Of a stretch of 64,000 bases of DNA, positions 60,473-64,000 are shown one piece after another. The first letter of the stretch is position 1, and each line of letters starts with the position of its first letter. The notes beneath the pieces are model-generated. The model did no database searches, was not told the origin of the DNA, and was given only the letters and a program-made list of their open reading frames with translations. Source of the DNA: Pseudomonas marginalis (GTDB lineage: Bacteria; Pseudomonadota; Gammaproteobacteria; Pseudomonadales; Pseudomonadaceae); contig NZ_LKEG01000041.1 in NCBI RefSeq assembly GCF_001645105.1, forward strand, positions 141,623-205,622, read 5' to 3'. The translations under genes were made by a program, and so were the position numbers.

Positions 60473-60583
60473 AAGGTTTCAGCGCTGACGCACTCATTTG
60501 AAGACAATCCCCGAATGCATGCTATTTTTCGGGGGTAGTCACCCATTCCCGACTCACGGGATAATGGGTGTTGTCATCTTTCA
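60463..60583 (+). promoter_or_regulatory. Structured gap: 10-base inverted repeat enclosing two hairpins
   Basis: TGAAAGATGA (60463-60472, covering the aacS stop) is perfectly complementary to TCATCTTTCA (60574-60583). Between them lie hairpin A, CCCCGAA (60509-60515) with TTCGGGG (60528-60534), and hairpin B, CACCCATTCCCG (60540-60551) with CGGG-AT-AATGGGTG (60557-60570). Together they could fold as a multi-branch RNA. It may be the aacS terminator, a leader for the kinase gene, or both. Confidence 0.5.
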
Positions 60584-60607
60584 AAGCGTTACGCTCAGGG
60601 TTTTTAC

Positions 60608-63103
60608 ATGAAGGCAACCTCCACCGGCAGCGAAGCCGCCGCAATGATTGCGCGGCTGGACTGGGCGCAAAGCCCCCTCGGTGAGGCCAATGAGTGGCCG
60701 CAAAGCTTGCGCACGGCCGTGGATATCGTCGTCCACTCGCCGATGCCGATGCTCCTGCTGTGGGGCAACCAACTGACGCAACTCTACAACGACGCCTTCG
60801 CCCAGTTGGCCGGCAACAAGCACCCCGACGCCATGGGCCAACCGGCGCACCAGACCTGGCCGGAGCTGGAAAGCTTTACCGCGCCGATCTACGACGCCGT
60901 GCTCAGTGGCCAGGTGCGTACCTTCAGCGAGCAGCGCTTCGTACTGCAACGCCATAATCGCGACACTGAGATCTGGCTGGACCTGACTTACAGCCCGATC
61001 CGCGACGAAAGCGGGTGTGTCGCCGGCATCCTGGTCACCGCCATCGAAACCAACGAACGCCGCAAGGCCCAGCACAACACCGAACAACGCTTGCAGCTTG
61101 CACTGGCGGCGACCGACGCGGTGGGCACCTGGGACTGGGATATCGGCGAAGACCACTTTATCGCCGACGCCCACTTCGCCTACCTGCACGGCGTCGACCC
61201 CAGCGAGGCTGGCAGGCTGCCGATCAGCGACTACCTGCAAGGCGTGCATCCCGAAGACCGGGGCATGGTGGCGCGCAGCATCAAGCATTGCATCACCTTC
61301 GGCACCGAGTACGCCGAGGAGTACCGCCTGTTGCAAGCCGACGGCCAGGTGCGCTGGGTGTTCGCCCGCGGACGTTGCTACAAGGATCACCAAGGCCGCC
61401 CGGCGCGCTTCCTCGGCGCCGCGCTGGACCTGACCGAGCGCAAACACACCGAGCAGGCGCTGCGCCAAAGCCAGACCGAGCTGCAACTGATCATCAACGC
61501 CATGCCGGTGCTGATCGGCTATGTCGACCATGAACAGCGTTTTCGCCTGAACAACAGTGCGTACCTGGAGTGGTACGGCATGACGCCCCAGGAGCTGTAC
61601 GGCAAGACCATCCGCGAAGTGCTCGGTGACGAGGTGTATGCCGGGCGCGCGGACAAGATCGCCGCCGCGCTGAAGGGCAAGCCCTGCAGCTTCATGACCA
61701 TCACACCGCACTGCGACGGGCGGCCACGCCATGCCTTGATGAAGTACCTGCCGCGCTTCAGCACTGACGGCTCGGTGAATGGTTTCTACATCTTTGTGAT
61801 CGATGAGACCGAACGCAAACTCACCGAAGAAGCCCTGCGCCACCTTAACGAAAACCTTGAGGAACGGGTCGCCCAGCGCACCCAGGCACTGGCCGAGGCC
61901 AACCAACGCCTGCAAAACGAAATGTTCGAGCGCGAACGCGCCGAAGATGCCCTGCGCCATGCGCAGAAGATGGAAGCGGTGGGCCAGCTCACCGGCGGTA
62001 TCGCCCACGACTTCAACAACATGCTCACCGGCATCATCGGCAGCCTGGACCTGATGCAGCGCTATATCGCCGCCGGGCGCAGCGATGACATCGGGCGCTT
62101 TACCGATGCCGCCGTGTCCTCGGCCCATCGTGCCGCCGCCCTGACCCACCGGTTACTGGCGTTCTCGCGGCGCCAGTCGTTGGACCTTCAACCGCTGGAC
62201 CCGAACCAGTTGGTGGCCTCCCTGGAAGATTTATTCCGGCGGACCAAAGGTGCGCACATCACACTCAACGTGCAATTGGGCCACGACATCTGGCCGGTGA
62301 ACACCGACGCCAGCCAACTGGAAAACGCCCTGCTCAACCTGGTGATCAATGCCCGTGACGCCATGCCCGATTGCGGCGAGATACTCATCGAAACCGCCAA
62401 CAGCTACCTGGACGGCACCGACATCACCACCCTGGAGCCGGTCAAGGCCGGCGACTACGTGATGCTCGGTGTGTGTGACAACGGTACCGGCATGGCGCCG
62501 AAAATCCTCGCCAAGGCGTTCGACCCCTTCTTCACCACCAAACCCATCGGCCAGGGCACCGGGCTGGGGCTGTCGATGATTTACGGGTTTACCCAGCAGT
62601 CCGGTGGCCACGTGACGATTCAGAGTGAACCGGGCCAGGGCACCTGCGTGCGCCTGTACCTGCCGCGCCTGCACGGTACGTCGCTGGAAAGCAGCCTGCC
62701 GCCCCACTCGGGCGAGGCGCCAGTGGCGCTGGCGGGTGAGGCGGTCGTGGTGGTCGAGGACGACCCGGCGGTGCGCATGCTGGTGGTCAATGTACTCGAT
62801 GAGCTGGGCTACACCGCACACCAGGCCGCCGATGCGCGTACCGCATTGCCGCTGTTGGAATCGGACTTGCGCGTGGACTTGCTGGTCACCGACGTCGGCC
62901 TGCCCGGCATGAACGGCCGACAACTGGCCGAGATCGCCCGCCAGCACCGGCCGGGCCTGCGCGTGCTGTTCATGACCGGTTACGCCGAGAAAGCCGCCGA
63001 GCGCCAGGGGTTTCTCGAGGACGGCATGGACATGGTTGCCAAGCCGTTTTCCATCGACCTGCTGGCGACCAAAATCCGCAGCATGATCAGCGTCGACCCA
63101 TGA
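60608..63103 (+). CDS. Orphan hybrid histidine kinase with three PAS-type domains and a receiver
   Basis: This 831-residue sensor has no transmembrane segment. PAS-like domains lie near 25-150, 155-285 and 292-405. A coiled coil (about 405-450) leads to the phospho-acceptor H-box [16 protein letters not shown] (His467), an ATPase domain with NARDAMP and TGLGLSM boxes, and a C-terminal receiver with phospho-acceptor Asp762 ([11 protein letters not shown]). The N-terminal start [18 protein letters not shown] is shared with cytosolic light- or redox-type kinases of pseudomonads. No response regulator with an output domain lies nearby, so the partner is unknown. Confidence 0.9.
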   Translation: MKATSTGSEAAAMIARLDWAQSPLGEANEWPQSLRTAVDIVVHSPMPMLLLWGNQLTQLYNDAFAQLAGNKHPDAMGQPAHQTWPELESFTAPIYDAVLSGQVRTFSEQRFVLQRHNRDTEIWLDLTYSPIRDESGCVAGILVTAIETNERRKAQHNTEQRLQLALAATDAVGTWDWDIGEDHFIADAHFAYLHGVDPSEAGRLPISDYLQGVHPEDRGMVARSIKHCITFGTEYAEEYRLLQADGQVRWVFARGRCYKDHQGRPARFLGAALDLTERKHTEQALRQSQTELQLIINAMPVLIGYVDHEQRFRLNNSAYLEWYGMTPQELYGKTIREVLGDEVYAGRADKIAAALKGKPCSFMTITPHCDGRPRHALMKYLPRFSTDGSVNGFYIFVIDETERKLTEEALRHLNENLEERVAQRTQALAEANQRLQNEMFERERAEDALRHAQKMEAVGQLTGGIAHDFNNMLTGIIGSLDLMQRYIAAGRSDDIGRFTDAAVSSAHRAAALTHRLLAFSRRQSLDLQPLDPNQLVASLEDLFRRTKGAHITLNVQLGHDIWPVNTDASQLENALLNLVINARDAMPDCGEILIETANSYLDGTDITTLEPVKAGDYVMLGVCDNGTGMAPKILAKAFDPFFTTKPIGQGTGLGLSMIYGFTQQSGGHVTIQSEPGQGTCVRLYLPRLHGTSLESSLPPHSGEAPVALAGEAVVVVEDDPAVRMLVVNVLDELGYTAHQAADARTALPLLESDLRVDLLVTDVGLPGMNGRQLAEIARQHRPGLRVLFMTGYAEKAAERQGFLEDGMDMVAKPFSIDLLATKIRSMISVDP

Positions 63104-63146
63104 GTTCAGGCATAATCGCGCGCCGTCGCACACCTGGTAGAGATCA

Positions 63147-63422
63147 ATGAAAGCCCAAGCCCGTCATATCCTGGTGAAAACCAGCGAAGAAGCCGAACAA
63201 CTCAAGCAGCGTATCGCCAAGGGCGAGGCGTTTGATGTGCTGGCCAAGAAGTACTCCACCTGCCCGTCCGGCAAACGCGGCGGTGATTTGGGCGAAGTGC
63301 GGCCAGGGCAGATGGTGGGGGCGATTGATGCGGTGATCTTCAAGAAGCCGGTGAAGGTGGTTCACGGGCCGATCAAGAGCAAGTTTGGGTATCACTTGGT
63401 GCAGGTGTTTTACCGGGATTGA
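63147..63422 (+). CDS. Parvulin-type peptidyl-prolyl isomerase, second copy
   Basis: This 91-residue single-domain parvulin starts MKAQARHILVKTSEEAEQL, with the CPSGKRGGDLGEVRPGQMV core and the KFGYHLVQVFYRD end. It is cytoplasmic, with no signal peptide. It resembles the protein at 48488 in size and motifs but differs in many positions, so it is a paralogue and not a recent copy. It follows the kinase gene by 43 bases. Confidence 0.9.
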   Translation: MKAQARHILVKTSEEAEQLKQRIAKGEAFDVLAKKYSTCPSGKRGGDLGEVRPGQMVGAIDAVIFKKPVKVVHGPIKSKFGYHLVQVFYRD

Positions 63423-63441
63423 GGGGTTGGCTGCGGACCGC

Positions 63442-63525
63442 TATCGGGGGCAAGCCCCCTCCCACAAGTGACTGCATTCCTCCAGATGAAATGCGGTCAA
63501 CTGTGGGAGGGGGCTTGCCCCCGAT
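63442..63525. repeat. REP doublet in the opposite arm order
   Basis: The first arm reads ATCGGGGGCAAGCC and the second GTGGGAGGGGGCTTGC, so the arms point away from the order seen in all other doublets of this class here. It lies between convergent genes. Confidence 0.8.
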
Positions 63526-63542
63526 CCGCCGCAGGCGGCCAT

Positions 63543-64000
63543 TCACCCCCTGGGAATCAACGCCCCCGGCACCTGGATAACCCGGCTGGCCAACCGATGC
63601 CCGGCCAAAGCCGCCGCCTCCGGAGTGCCACCCTTAAACCGACTGGCCAGGTACGCTGCACTGAACGAATCCCCCGCCGCCGTCGTATCCACCACCTGTT
63701 CGACCTTGATCGCCGGCACCGCAAACCGCTCACCCTTGCACCGGATCAGGCACGCATCCGCGCCACGTTTGAGCACCACTTCTTCAATCGCCGGGTACGC
63801 CGCGAACACTTGCTCACTGTCGGCGTAGCCAAACAACGACCGCTCGTCATCCTCGGTCAGCAAGGCGATATCCACTTCTGCCAACACCGTACGATACGCC
63901 GCGCGCGCCGCCTCGACACCGGCCCACAAACGCGGCCGGTAGTTGTTGTCGAACACCACCTTGCCGCCGCGCCGACGGGTTTCTATAAGGGTCTGCAGTA
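63543..64000 (-). CDS. kdgK: PfkB-family sugar kinase, probably 2-dehydro-3-deoxygluconokinase (3' part)
   Basis: Only the C-terminal half is in the window; the gene runs off the right edge. The visible part has KVVFDNNYRPRLW, typical of KdgK, then VVLKRGADACLI and the PfkB signature 2 as DTTAAGDSFSAAYL with the catalytic aspartate. The enzyme would phosphorylate 2-keto-3-deoxygluconate to KDPG. A ribokinase with other specificity cannot be excluded without the N-terminal half. Confidence 0.8.
   Translation of the reverse strand, partial: LQTLIETRRRGGKVVFDNNYRPRLWAGVEAARAAYRTVLAEVDIALLTEDDERSLFGYADSEQVFAAYPAIEEVVLKRGADACLIRCKGERFAVPAIKVEQVVDTTAAGDSFSAAYLASRFKGGTPEAAALAGHRLASRVIQVPGALIPRG

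Overview
The window is chromosomal DNA of a Pseudomonas, most likely of the P. fluorescens group. Supporting signs are the high GC, long genes with typical pseudomonad products (NfuA, Cti, MetH, CysI plus DUF934, LdcA, MltD, the Npp/Yej peptide transporter), and many intergenic REP palindromes of the GTGGGAGGGGGCTTGC type. From memory, the order nfuA-cti-metH-cysI-ldcA-dnaQ-rnhA-gloB-mltD-npp follows the P. aeruginosa PAO1 core chromosome. No insertion sequence, prophage, CRISPR array, tRNA or rRNA was seen.

Layout. (1) 1-2489: a cobalamin riboswitch leads into cbtB-cbtA (cobalt uptake), cobE and cobM (B12 synthesis). (2) 2677-9701: nfuA, cti and the B12-dependent methionine synthase metH. 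(3) 9722-23837: an accessory block on the minus strand with two tandem giant (about 2330 residue) leucine-rich-repeat proteins. Each has a dermonecrotic-toxin-like N-terminal part and a C-terminal NEL-type E3 ubiquitin ligase domain. The upstream copy is broken by a single in-frame TAA codon. (4) 24008-28609: two tiny membrane proteins, cysI with its DUF934 partner, and a MerR regulator divergent from an Old-Yellow-Enzyme-type oxidoreductase. (5) 28687-38888: poxB, an FMN reductase, small unknown genes, a LysR regulator, an acetyltransferase directly after lysine/arginine decarboxylase, dnaQ, rnhA, a methyltransferase and gloB. (6) 38987-54425: mltD, then two related peptide/oligopeptide ABC transporter operons (three binding proteins in all) separated by a parvulin gene. 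(7) 54485-60472: a sigma-54 activator (HbcR-like), a GntP-type permease, 3-hydroxybutyrate dehydrogenase and acetoacetyl-CoA synthetase, which together form a ketone-body catabolic unit. (8) 60608-64000: an orphan hybrid histidine kinase, a second parvulin and the 3' part of a KDG-kinase-like gene.

How the genes fit together. Region 1 supplies cobalt and cobalamin, which MetH in region 2 uses; the riboswitch would shut the supply genes off when cobalamin is plentiful. Region 7 reads as a complete route: import of 3-hydroxybutyrate, oxidation to acetoacetate, and activation to acetoacetyl-CoA. Its regulator lies immediately upstream, and a sigma-54 promoter with candidate activator palindromes lies before the permease.

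The most notable non-textbook items are the tandem NEL effectors with one nonsense-split copy and a shared hairpin just before both start codons; the sigma-54/GAGACA palindrome circuit; an inverted-repeat-bounded composite element at 48022-48407 with a shrunken relative near 3395-3522; and a paired-hairpin leader between acetoacetyl-CoA synthetase and the hybrid kinase.
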